A stretch of DNA of 7,211 bases from Nitrososphaera sp. GTDB lineage: Archaea; Thermoproteota; Nitrososphaeria; Nitrososphaerales; Nitrososphaeraceae. A program made the translations under genes and the position numbers. The notes beneath the pieces are model-generated. The model ran no database searches, was not told the DNA's origin, and was given only the letters and a program-made list of their open reading frames with translations. Each line of letters starts with the position of its first letter. Position 1 is the first letter of the stretch. Shown here piece after piece: positions 1-5,820 of this stretch. The stretch lies in NCBI GenBank assembly GCA_025929855.1, contig JAICPK010000044.1, positions 1 through 7,211 of the forward strand. Direction: 5' to 3'.

Positions 1-48
1 CCCTCGCTTGCTATCATTTCGCGTTTAGAGACCAGAATCGGCTCCTAG

Positions 49-59
49 ATATAATATTT
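49..59. promoter_or_regulatory. TATA-like AT-rich element near left edge
   Basis: The run atataatattt resembles an archaeal TATA box. On the plus strand, transcription would start around base 78-80, giving the membrane-protein gene (ATG at 109) a leader of about 30 bases. The element is almost symmetric, so it could equally serve the minus strand, where an ATG at 17-15 would sit about 35 bases away and run off the window after a few codons. The direction cannot be settled from the sequence shown. Confidence 0.35.
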
Positions 60-108
60 CCAGCAGCAGTTAAGTAATTTGTCGGTCAGAGCAATATATT
101 GTTCTGCA

Positions 109-552
109 ATGCCAGAAGATAACGAACGCAGATTCTATGGAGGTTCAGCAAGATGGATTATCATCGGAATTGTTGCAGCAGTGGCTGTCATATTTGTGGT
201 TGTTGTGGCATTTGGCTCTACACTATTTCCCAGTGCCCCTAGAGCAGCAATTCCATCGGAGACTGCAGATGAATCTGCGACAAGTGGTCCAGGACATAAC
301 ACTACAATGGGTGGTGGGAATGATCCTTTAGGAAGTCAAGAAGAAGGAGAAGAAGGAGGAGCTGTTGCTAGTACGCCTCCAGGGGCTGAGCAAATTCCAG
401 ACGCAGATCTTACTTTTGGCAGAGAGACAAGCACTCTAGGCACACCTACTGCAGGACAACAGGGTCTGAATAATAGCATCGGAAATGGCACAACCGATGG
501 AGGGCTTGAAAACCCGTTAGGGGAAAATATAACTAGCTTAACAGGAACCTGA
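109..552 (+). CDS. Small single-pass membrane protein with low-complexity, sequon-rich exterior
   Basis: I do not recognise a family. The 147-residue product has a short charged N-terminus (residues 1-16), a strongly hydrophobic segment at about 17-38 (rich in Ile/Val/Ala), and a roughly 110-residue tail rich in Gly, Ser, Thr, Pro, Asn and Glu. The tail carries four N-glycosylation sequons: N64-T-T, N121-N-S, N126-G-T and N140-I-T. Arg7, Arg8 and Arg15 before the hydrophobic segment suggest N-in/C-out topology, so the tail would lie outside the membrane and could be glycosylated, as is common for archaeal surface proteins. There is no lipobox cysteine. I chose ATG 109; the frame also opens at TTG 79, adding ten residues, which would be almost leaderless relative to the upstream TATA-like box. 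The dissimilar product and the 167-base spacer argue against it belonging to the suf operon. It is probably real, with unknown function. Confidence 0.65.
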   Translation: MPEDNERRFYGGSARWIIIGIVAAVAVIFVVVVAFGSTLFPSAPRAAIPSETADESATSGPGHNTTMGGGNDPLGSQEEGEEGGAVASTPPGAEQIPDADLTFGRETSTLGTPTAGQQGLNNSIGNGTTDGGLENPLGENITSLTGT

Positions 553-558
553 TGATGG

Positions 559-584
559 AAAATATATATATGTATGCCATACAT
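559..584 (+). promoter_or_regulatory. AT-rich box followed by a 15-base perfect dyad
   Basis: A run of alternating A/T (559-571) is followed directly by ATGTATG-C-CATACAT (570-584), a perfect 7-base inverted repeat around one central base. A TATA box abutted by a dyad is a classic archaeal repressor arrangement, and the same layout recurs closer to sufB. If it is a promoter, transcription would start near 592 and give sufB a leader of about 130 bases, or a short leader RNA. It could also be incidental AT-rich sequence after the preceding gene. It has no T-run, so it does not look like a terminator. Confidence 0.35.
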
Positions 585-683
585 TATTTGAGTGTCTTGC
601 TGGCTACAAATTCTAAAGGATGACTGGCAGCTCGCATTCTAGGTCTGCGCTAACATCCCGCTTGGCTTGTTTGGATAATACAA

Positions 684-696
684 AATATATATAAAA
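684..696 (+). promoter_or_regulatory. TATA box of the suf operon
   Basis: The sequence aatatatataaaa contains a strong archaeal TATA box; the best register, tatataaa, spans 688-695. With the usual spacing of about 26 bases from box centre to start site, transcription would begin around 714-718. That is downstream of the ATG at 711 and just before the ATG at 720, so the sufB message is probably leaderless or nearly so. No other promoter of similar quality is seen before sufU ends, so this is the likely main promoter for sufB-sufD-Rieske-sufS-sufU. Confidence 0.6.
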
Positions 697-697
697 C

Positions 698-710
698 ATA
701 ACGACGTTAT
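698..710. promoter_or_regulatory. Perfect 13-base dyad, candidate operator of sufB
   Basis: ATAACG-A-CGTTAT is a perfect 6-base inverted repeat around a central A. It lies between the TATA box (684-696) and the predicted transcription and translation start (about 714-720). A protein bound there would block RNA polymerase recruitment or escape. A related CATAA-N5-TTAT arrangement is present at 5806-5820. The regulator is unknown; iron- or redox-responsive proteins commonly control suf operons in bacteria, but nothing here identifies one. Confidence 0.45.
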
Positions 711-719
711 ATGCAGCGT

Positions 720-2123
720 ATGAGTGCAAAAGAAGACCTTAATATGGATTATAGCAAATATGACTTTAAAGATTCAACTGAGCTTTACGTTTTCCTCAGC
801 AGAAAGGGCCTCTCAAGGGGCACTGTAGAAGAAATTAGCAAGATGAAAGGCGAGCCAGACTGGATGAGAGAGTTCAGGTTAAGATCATACGATGTCTTCA
901 TGAGCAAGCCTATGCCAAATTGGGGAGGAGATCTGTCCAAAATTGACTTCCAGAACATATACTATTACGCCAAAGCGTCAGAGAAGAGCAGTAAGAACTG
1001 GGAGGATGTTCCAGAATCAGTAAGGAATACCTTTGAAAAGCTTGGTATCCCTGAGGCTGAGCGTAAATTCCTTGCAGGAGTCGGTGCACAGTACGAATCT
1101 GAAACTGTTTATCACAATTTACGGGAAGACCTGCAAAAGCAGGGAGTAATTTTCGTCGACACTGACACGGCACTAAAGCAATACCCTGACATTCTCAAGA
1201 AGCACTTTGGCAAGGTGATCCCGCCAGAGGACAACAAGTTTGCAGCCCTTAATAGCGCGGTATGGTCTGGGGGCTCATTTATCTATGTTCCACGAAATGT
1301 CAAGGTTGAGCTTCCGCTACAGGCATATTTCAGGATTAATGCCGAGAACATTGGCCAGTTTGAGAGAACGCTTATCATTGCAGACGAGGGTGCCGAAGTG
1401 CACTATATCGAAGGATGCACAGCGCCTGTCTATACCACGGAGTCGCTCCACTCTGCAGTTGTAGAGTTGATTGCCAAGAAGGGCGCCAAGATACGCTATA
1501 CTACAATCCAAAACTGGAGTAAGGATGTCTACAATCTTGTGACAAAGAGGGCCTATGCCTATGAAGATGCGAAGGTCGAATGGATTGACGGTAATCTCGG
1601 CAGCAAGCTAACAATGAAGTATCCTGGTGTCTACATGCTTGGCAAGAACGCACATGCTGAGGTTGTATCAGTAGCATTTGCAGGGAAGGATCAGCATCAA
1701 GATGCAGGAGCGAAGGCGGTCCATCTTGCACCAAACACTACTTCTAGAATAACTAGCAAGTCTGTGAGTAAGGATTCTGGCAGAACAACGTACCGGGGAC
1801 TGCTCCACGTCGCAAAGGGCGCGACAGGTGTCAAGTCAAACGTGAGGTGCGATGCACTACTGTTGGACGAGCACTCTAGAACCGACACTTACCCATACAT
1901 CGAGGTTAATGAAGACGATGCAACTATTACTCATGAAGCAACAGTAGGCAAGATAGGCGAGGACCAAATAATCTACTTGATGAGTAGAGGATATTCAGAG
2001 TCAGACGCGCTCTCAATGATCATCGGTGGATTCATGGAGCCATTTACAAAGGAGCTTCCAATGGAGTATGCGGTAGAGCTTAACAGGCTAGTCAAGATGG
2101 AAATGGAAGGCTCAGTCGGTTAA
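720..2123 (+). CDS. sufB: Fe-S cluster assembly scaffold protein SufB
   Basis: SufB is the scaffold subunit of the cytosolic SufBCD complex, on which nascent iron-sulfur clusters are built. The 467-residue product (from ATG 720) has the family's usual length and signatures: [14 protein letters not shown] near residues 178-191, EGCTAP at 231-236, a right-handed beta-helix core, and the hallmark C-terminus EGSVG. Cys377 aligns with E. coli Cys405 (cluster assembly) and Cys233 with Cys254 (sulfur entry). The E. coli Glu432-His433-Glu434 triad appears as Thr404-His405-Glu406. These are the only two cysteines, and the N-terminal CxxCxxxC of some SufB proteins is absent. ATG 711 is an alternative start, but the TATA spacing puts it upstream of the expected transcript start. 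sufD follows after 45 bases. Confidence 0.97.
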   Translation: MSAKEDLNMDYSKYDFKDSTELYVFLSRKGLSRGTVEEISKMKGEPDWMREFRLRSYDVFMSKPMPNWGGDLSKIDFQNIYYYAKASEKSSKNWEDVPESVRNTFEKLGIPEAERKFLAGVGAQYESETVYHNLREDLQKQGVIFVDTDTALKQYPDILKKHFGKVIPPEDNKFAALNSAVWSGGSFIYVPRNVKVELPLQAYFRINAENIGQFERTLIIADEGAEVHYIEGCTAPVYTTESLHSAVVELIAKKGAKIRYTTIQNWSKDVYNLVTKRAYAYEDAKVEWIDGNLGSKLTMKYPGVYMLGKNAHAEVVSVAFAGKDQHQDAGAKAVHLAPNTTSRITSKSVSKDSGRTTYRGLLHVAKGATGVKSNVRCDALLLDEHSRTDTYPYIEVNEDDATITHEATVGKIGEDQIIYLMSRGYSESDALSMIIGGFMEPFTKELPMEYAVELNRLVKMEMEGSVG

Positions 2124-2168
2124 GCCTCCTCCAAAAACTCTCTCTTACATACTTTTTGTGATGCCACC

Positions 2169-3599
2169 ATGGCGACCACTACTTCTACTCTGTCCTCAAT
2201 TAACAGCGAGCATATTGATTCAATAGCAGGTCAAGAGCCTAGCTGGCTTGCTTCGTTACGCAAGCAAGCCTTCTCACAGTATCAGTCGCTGCCTGCCGAA
2301 GTCTCACCGCTCTACTCCAAGTATTCAGACGTAAACAAAATAAAGCCAGAAAGCATACATTTTATGGCGCAGACGACAACGAGGCCTGCTGCACTCAGCA
2401 AAGACCTCGCTGACAGGTTAAAAGAGCTCGAGCAGGAAACAGGAATTCTTCAAGTAGGTAAAGAAATAAACAAGATCTTCATCCGCGATAATGTCGCCAA
2501 ACAAGGTGTGATCGTTTCGAGCATCGAGGACGCGCTGACTAGTCACGGCGACCTAATCAGATCGCACATGGATGCAAATCAGCTGAATTATCTAGAGGAC
2601 AAATTCCTTGCACTTGAAGGGTCGGCTTTTCAGTCTGGCATTTTTATTTATATTCCAAGAAATGTCATACTTGAAGAGCCAATAAGGATGATTACCTCTC
2701 TTGCAGACGATGGGACTTCACTGATATCAAGAAATATCGTTGTAGCAGACACAGGCGCAAAAGCAACAGTTGTGCAGGAGATATATGCGCCTGGCTCGTC
2801 AGATAGACAGGATGTACAGCAGGGATATTTTGAATTAGTTGAAACTCATGTCAATCCAAACGCGCATCTGGAATTGGTGACTCTACAGGCAATGGGTCAT
2901 GACACTGTTAATGTTTCAAACAGGAAGGCATTTGTCGAAAGGGATGGTAAAATGTCCTGGTGTATAGGCATGTTTGGGTCATTGCTTTCACGCTACAAGA
3001 CAGACAGCATCATGAAAGGTCCTGGTGCTTCTTCAGAGGATGTTGAGATAGTCTTTGGGATAGGCAACCAATCCTTTGATGTCGCATCTAACCTTGTGCA
3101 CCGAGGACCACACACTCGAGGGAGGGTACTTGTCAAATCAGTGCTCAAGGATACTTCAAAGTCTTTGTTCAAGGGCATGATCAAGATAGGCAAAGAGGGC
3201 AAAGGAACAGAATCATACCTAGCAGGGCATGCAATCCTTCTTGACAGAGGAGCCAAATCGGATGCAATACCAGGCCTTGAAATAGAAACAAATGAAGTTA
3301 AGGCAACACACTCTGCCTCTGTAGCTCAAATGGATGAAAACCAGATCTACTATCTAATGACAAGGGGCCTTAGCAGGGAAGGCGCCAAGCGTGAGATTGT
3401 ATCTGGCTTTCTTGAGCCGCTATCTAGAAAGATGGGTCCGACCATCAGGGCATGGATTAACTACCTTATTGAGAACAAGTGGCAAGGTAAGCAGTTAATG
3501 CTCAGGACAGACGAGGCAATGGAACAGATACTGGAAGTTGAAAAGTCCCGCTACCGCGAGACCCAAGATCTCTTTGAAAAGCACTATAAGTATAGGTAG
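2169..3599 (+). CDS. sufD: Fe-S cluster assembly protein SufD
   Basis: SufD is the paralogue that pairs with SufB in the SufBCD scaffold. The 476-residue product shares the SufB/SufD fold: a variable helical N-terminus (about 1-130), FQSGIFIYIPRN at 154-165, a beta-helix core (about 170-380), and the C-terminal motif YYLMTRGLSREGAKREIVSGF (about 394-414, paraphrasing the conserved positions). His381 in KATHSAS matches the functionally important E. coli His360; the E. coli Cys358 position is Ala379 here. Its only cysteine is Cys265. Assignment to SufD rather than a second SufB rests on the missing EGSVG end, the missing SufB Cys405 equivalent (His354 in AGHAILL), and its place after sufB. About 58 residues follow the conserved GF (413-414) against 30 in SufB, giving a charged, probably helical C-terminal extension. 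A weak GTGAT (2158-2162) lies six bases before the ATG. Confidence 0.95.
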   Translation: MATTTSTLSSINSEHIDSIAGQEPSWLASLRKQAFSQYQSLPAEVSPLYSKYSDVNKIKPESIHFMAQTTTRPAALSKDLADRLKELEQETGILQVGKEINKIFIRDNVAKQGVIVSSIEDALTSHGDLIRSHMDANQLNYLEDKFLALEGSAFQSGIFIYIPRNVILEEPIRMITSLADDGTSLISRNIVVADTGAKATVVQEIYAPGSSDRQDVQQGYFELVETHVNPNAHLELVTLQAMGHDTVNVSNRKAFVERDGKMSWCIGMFGSLLSRYKTDSIMKGPGASSEDVEIVFGIGNQSFDVASNLVHRGPHTRGRVLVKSVLKDTSKSLFKGMIKIGKEGKGTESYLAGHAILLDRGAKSDAIPGLEIETNEVKATHSASVAQMDENQIYYLMTRGLSREGAKREIVSGFLEPLSRKMGPTIRAWINYLIENKWQGKQLMLRTDEAMEQILEVEKSRYRETQDLFEKHYKYR

Positions 3600-3616
3600 T
3601 CGGATGCGGCGGTTTT

Positions 3617-3955
3617 ATGTCAGAAGAAGAAGAACAACAACAACAATGGGTAAAGGTATGCGAAGAAAAGTCACTTAAAAATGGTGACATGCTAGATTTT
3701 GATCAGGGCAACAAGAAAATTCTCATCGCAAAAATAGGAGATAATGTGTATGCCACTGACAGAATATGTACACATGCATATGCCGATTTGTCTACAGGAA
3801 TTATGAACGAGGAGGAAAAAACGGTGACATGTCCATTACATCTATCTGCGTTCAAGCTTGATACTGGCATTCCGCAGAACCTACCTGCTGAAGAGCCTAT
3901 TAAAACTTACAAGGTTAAAATACAGGACAACTCAATTTACATTAAGCTGGACTAG
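3617..3955 (+). CDS. Rieske-type [2Fe-2S] ferredoxin in the suf operon
   Basis: This 112-residue soluble protein has both Rieske cluster-binding motifs: Cys51-Thr-His53 and Cys72-Pro-Leu-His75, so two Cys and two His can hold a [2Fe-2S] cluster. The size and simple layout match the small ferredoxins of ring-hydroxylating dioxygenases and NirD-like proteins, not membrane Rieske subunits: no signal peptide or membrane segment is present. The loop between the motifs is short (18 residues) and the second box is CPLH followed by SAF. The N-terminus begins with four Glu and four Gln encoded by trinucleotide repeats. It lies 17 bases after sufD and 3 bases before sufS, so it is surely co-transcribed with them and is inferred to donate electrons or serve as an early cluster recipient. 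The weak GGCGGT at 3608-3613 is the only ribosome-site candidate. Confidence 0.93.
   Translation: MSEEEEQQQQWVKVCEEKSLKNGDMLDFDQGNKKILIAKIGDNVYATDRICTHAYADLSTGIMNEEEKTVTCPLHLSAFKLDTGIPQNLPAEEPIKTYKVKIQDNSIYIKLD
3623..3646 (+). repeat. Trinucleotide tract (GAA)4(CAA)4
   Basis: Four GAA codons followed by four CAA codons encode Glu4-Gln4 at residues 3-10 of the Rieske protein. Such a tract can change length by slippage in whole codons without breaking the frame. It lies before the folded domain, so length changes should be tolerated. Confidence 0.7.
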
Positions 3956-3958
3956 CAA

Positions 3959-5209
3959 ATGATGCAAAAAGGCGCTCTCAATGTCGAAAAAATAAGAGAG
4001 GACTTTCCTATCCTCAAACGTAAAGTTAGCGGAGGCAAGCCACTTGTGTACCTTGATAATGCTGCCACTACACAAAAACCTCTTGCAGTAATTAACGCCA
4101 TCCATGACTACTACATGAATTACAATTCCAACATTCACCGTGCAGTGCACCAGCTAGCAGAAGAGGCTACAATTGAGTTTGAAAAGACAAGAGAAAAGGT
4201 GGCAGAGTTTATCAATGCTAGATCCACTGAAGAGATTATTTTTACCCGTAACGCCACAGAAGCCATAAATCTTGTCGCCTACTCATGGGGTAGGACCAAT
4301 GTTAAAAAGGAAGATACCATAGTCATCACGGAAATAGAGCACCATAGCAACATCGTGCCATGGCAGATATTGACTTCCGAAAAGGGTGCCAAGCTGAAAT
4401 ACGTAGGAATTGACGACAACGGTTACCTAAAGCTACAGGAGTACGTGGATTATCTTGACAGTGGTAAGAAAGCAAAACTCGTATCAGTGTCACACATGTC
4501 AAATGTACTTGGCACTATTGTTCCTATCAACGAAATAATCAAGATGTCACACGAGAAAGGTATCCCTGTTGTTGTCGATGGTGCACAATCAGTGCCTCAC
4601 ATGCCGGTAGATGTCCAAAAGATGGACTGCGATTTTATGGCTTTCTCAGCGCATAAAATGCTTGGTCCGACAGGCGTTGGCATATTGTATGTCAAAAAAG
4701 AAATTCTTGAAAAGATGCCGCCCTTTATAGGCGGAGGCGACATGATAAAGGAGGTTCACAAGTACGAGACAAGGTACAATGACCTTCCGTACAAATTTGA
4801 GGGTGGAACCCCCAACATTGCCGATGTAATTGGTTTTGCTGCTGCAATTGACTATCTCAACAACATTGGCATGGACAAAGTCAGAGAGCATGAAGTGGAG
4901 CTGACAACGTATGCACTTGACAAGATAAGTAGAGTCAGAGGCGTAACGCTCTATGGTCCACGCAATTCAAAGGACAGGGGAGGTGTGATATCGTTTAACA
5001 TTGGAGACATCCACCCGCATGACTTGGCCACTATTATGAATGATCATGGTGTTGCAATAAGATCAGGTCATCACTGTGCGCAGGTGCTCATGGAGAGGCT
5101 TGACGTTCCGGCTACGTCTAGAGCAAGTTTTTATATCTACAATACGAAGGAGGAAGTCGATATCTTTGTTGGCGCGCTTGAGGAAGCAAGGAGAGTGTTC
5201 AAGATTTGA
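3959..5209 (+). CDS. sufS: Cysteine desulfurase SufS (group II)
   Basis: SufS is a PLP enzyme that converts L-cysteine to L-alanine and carries the released sulfur as a persulfide. The 416-residue product is full length. Visible landmarks are YLDNAATTQKP (31-41), the EHHSNIVPW segment with His128/His129 that stacks on PLP, Asp208 in VDGAQ contacting the PLP ring nitrogen, the Schiff-base lysine Lys233 in SAHK, and the sulfur-accepting Cys373 in RSGHHCAQ, the group II signature. His354 in IHPHD lies 19 residues before Cys373, as does the B. subtilis SufS histidine that swaps onto the zinc of SufU. The start at 3959 is three bases after the Rieske stop; a second Met codon follows at once, so 3962 is equally possible. 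No ribosome site is seen, so translation is probably coupled to the upstream gene. sufU overlaps the stop codon. Confidence 0.97.
   Translation: MMQKGALNVEKIREDFPILKRKVSGGKPLVYLDNAATTQKPLAVINAIHDYYMNYNSNIHRAVHQLAEEATIEFEKTREKVAEFINARSTEEIIFTRNATEAINLVAYSWGRTNVKKEDTIVITEIEHHSNIVPWQILTSEKGAKLKYVGIDDNGYLKLQEYVDYLDSGKKAKLVSVSHMSNVLGTIVPINEIIKMSHEKGIPVVVDGAQSVPHMPVDVQKMDCDFMAFSAHKMLGPTGVGILYVKKEILEKMPPFIGGGDMIKEVHKYETRYNDLPYKFEGGTPNIADVIGFAAAIDYLNNIGMDKVREHEVELTTYALDKISRVRGVTLYGPRNSKDRGGVISFNIGDIHPHDLATIMNDHGVAIRSGHHCAQVLMERLDVPATSRASFYIYNTKEEVDIFVGALEEARRVFKI
5188..5193 (+). promoter_or_regulatory. AAGGAG, possible ribosome site for sufU
   Basis: AAGGAG lies inside the sufS coding sequence, 12 bases before the TTG start of sufU. 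This is the best Shine-Dalgarno match near any start in the operon, though the spacing is longer than optimal. It could help reinitiation at a weak TTG codon immediately next to the sufS stop. Confidence 0.4.
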
Positions 5210-5634
5210 GTGACGACATTTATCGTGAAATAATTTTAGATCACTATCGCAACCCCCGCAACAAGGGCAAACTGCTTGACGCAGACGTGAGCATACATGA
5301 CAGCAACCCTTTGTGTGGCGACGAAATTGACATTCACCTTAAGGTTGATGGGGAAAAGATAAAGGACATCAAGTTTGAGGGAAGGGGCTGTGCTATCAGC
5401 CAGGCAAGCGCTTCAATGCTAACTGAGATGATAATGGGCAAACCACTGACATCTGTCAAGGATCTAACAAAAGATGACATCTTGGAAAATATTGGGCTCC
5501 TCAACCTAGGCCCGGCAAGGATAAAATGCGCCTTATTATCGCTCAAGGTGCTCAAGCTAGGTATGGTGAAATACTACGCAGACAGAGACCCTGATTCTGC
5601 CAAAAAGCTACAGAGCGACTCAACTGGCATGTAA
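5206..5634 (+). CDS. sufU: SufU-type sulfur-transfer/scaffold protein (IscU-like fold)
   Basis: This 142-residue member of the IscU/SufU family accepts sulfur from SufS and passes it to the scaffold. The three conserved cysteines are present, and are the only ones: Cys37 in NPLCGDE with Asp39, Cys62 in GRGCAIS, and Cys108 in ARIKCALL. These match the zinc ligands of B. subtilis SufU. Lys107 before the last Cys is SufU-like (IscU has His there), and the HscA-binding LPPVK motif of IscU is absent. However, Cys62 and Cys108 are 46 apart, close to IscU (43) and about 16 short of B. subtilis SufU (62), so the usual SufU insertion is missing. The start must be TTG 5206: the frame opens only after a stop at 5179-5181 and holds no ATG or GTG before it. 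TTG shares bases with the sufS stop (TTGA), suggesting translational coupling. Confidence 0.93.
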   Translation: MSDDIYREIILDHYRNPRNKGKLLDADVSIHDSNPLCGDEIDIHLKVDGEKIKDIKFEGRGCAISQASASMLTEMIMGKPLTSVKDLTKDDILENIGLLNLGPARIKCALLSLKVLKLGMVKYYADRDPDSAKKLQSDSTGM

Positions 5635-5758
5635 AATCTATTGAGTACAAGGAAGGGAAGAAGAAGACGACGTAATCCCATATAATAATAGTAGCATGTG
5701 GAAAAATAAAGTTAAATCAAATCAAATTCTTTGCAATTGTTTAGTTTGTATTCTGAAT

Positions 5759-5770
5759 CATAACATTATG
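5759..5770. promoter_or_regulatory. Inverted repeat CATAA-CA-TTATG
   Basis: A perfect 5-base inverted repeat lies just upstream of the TATA-like box (5779-5786) of the 74-residue gene. It has the same half-sites as the element at 5806-5820 but a 2-base spacer. In AT-rich DNA such a repeat can occur by chance; its place at a promoter is the reason to list it. Confidence 0.25.
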
Positions 5771-5778
5771 CAATATGA

Positions 5779-5786
5779 TTTTATAT
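5779..5786 (+). promoter_or_regulatory. TATA box of the 74-residue orphan gene
   Basis: The sequence ttttatat is a good archaeal TATA match centred about 35 bases before the ATG at 5818. It predicts a start site near 5809 and a leader of about nine bases, so the gene has its own promoter rather than depending on suf read-through. Confidence 0.45.
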
Positions 5787-5805
5787 CAGTTATTTAGTAC
5801 CCTAG

Positions 5806-5820
5806 CATAACAAGCTTATG
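5806..5820. promoter_or_regulatory. CATAA-N5-TTATG dyad over the start codon
   Basis: CATAA-CAAGC-TTATG is a perfect 5-base inverted repeat that includes the ATG (5818-5820) of the orphan gene and covers the predicted transcription start. It matches the sufB element ATAAC-N3-GTTAT at nine of ten half-site bases with the same spacing, so one regulator could act on both promoters. Confidence 0.35.

Noticed and set aside
1..77. Short open frames at the left edge (plus frames ending at 48 and 77; a minus-strand ATG at 17-15)
   Set aside because: They are 5 to 25 codons long and mutually contradictory, so no partial gene can be supported without the sequence to the left.
336..584. An 82-codon minus-strand frame antisense to the membrane-protein gene
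   Set aside because: Its Pro/Ser content mirrors the Gly/Glu-rich plus-strand gene, and it crosses the AT-rich dyad region. The plus-strand frame has a membrane segment and sequons, so it is the better gene.
620..694. A 24-codon frame in the spacer before sufB, with AAAGGA upstream of its ATG
   Set aside because: AAAGGA overlaps the start codon itself, the product looks random, and the frame ends inside the sufB TATA box.
2163..2172. GCCACCATGG at the sufD start, identical to the eukaryotic Kozak consensus
   Set aside because: Archaea do not use Kozak context, so this is coincidence. The weak GTGAT at 2158-2162 is the more relevant feature.
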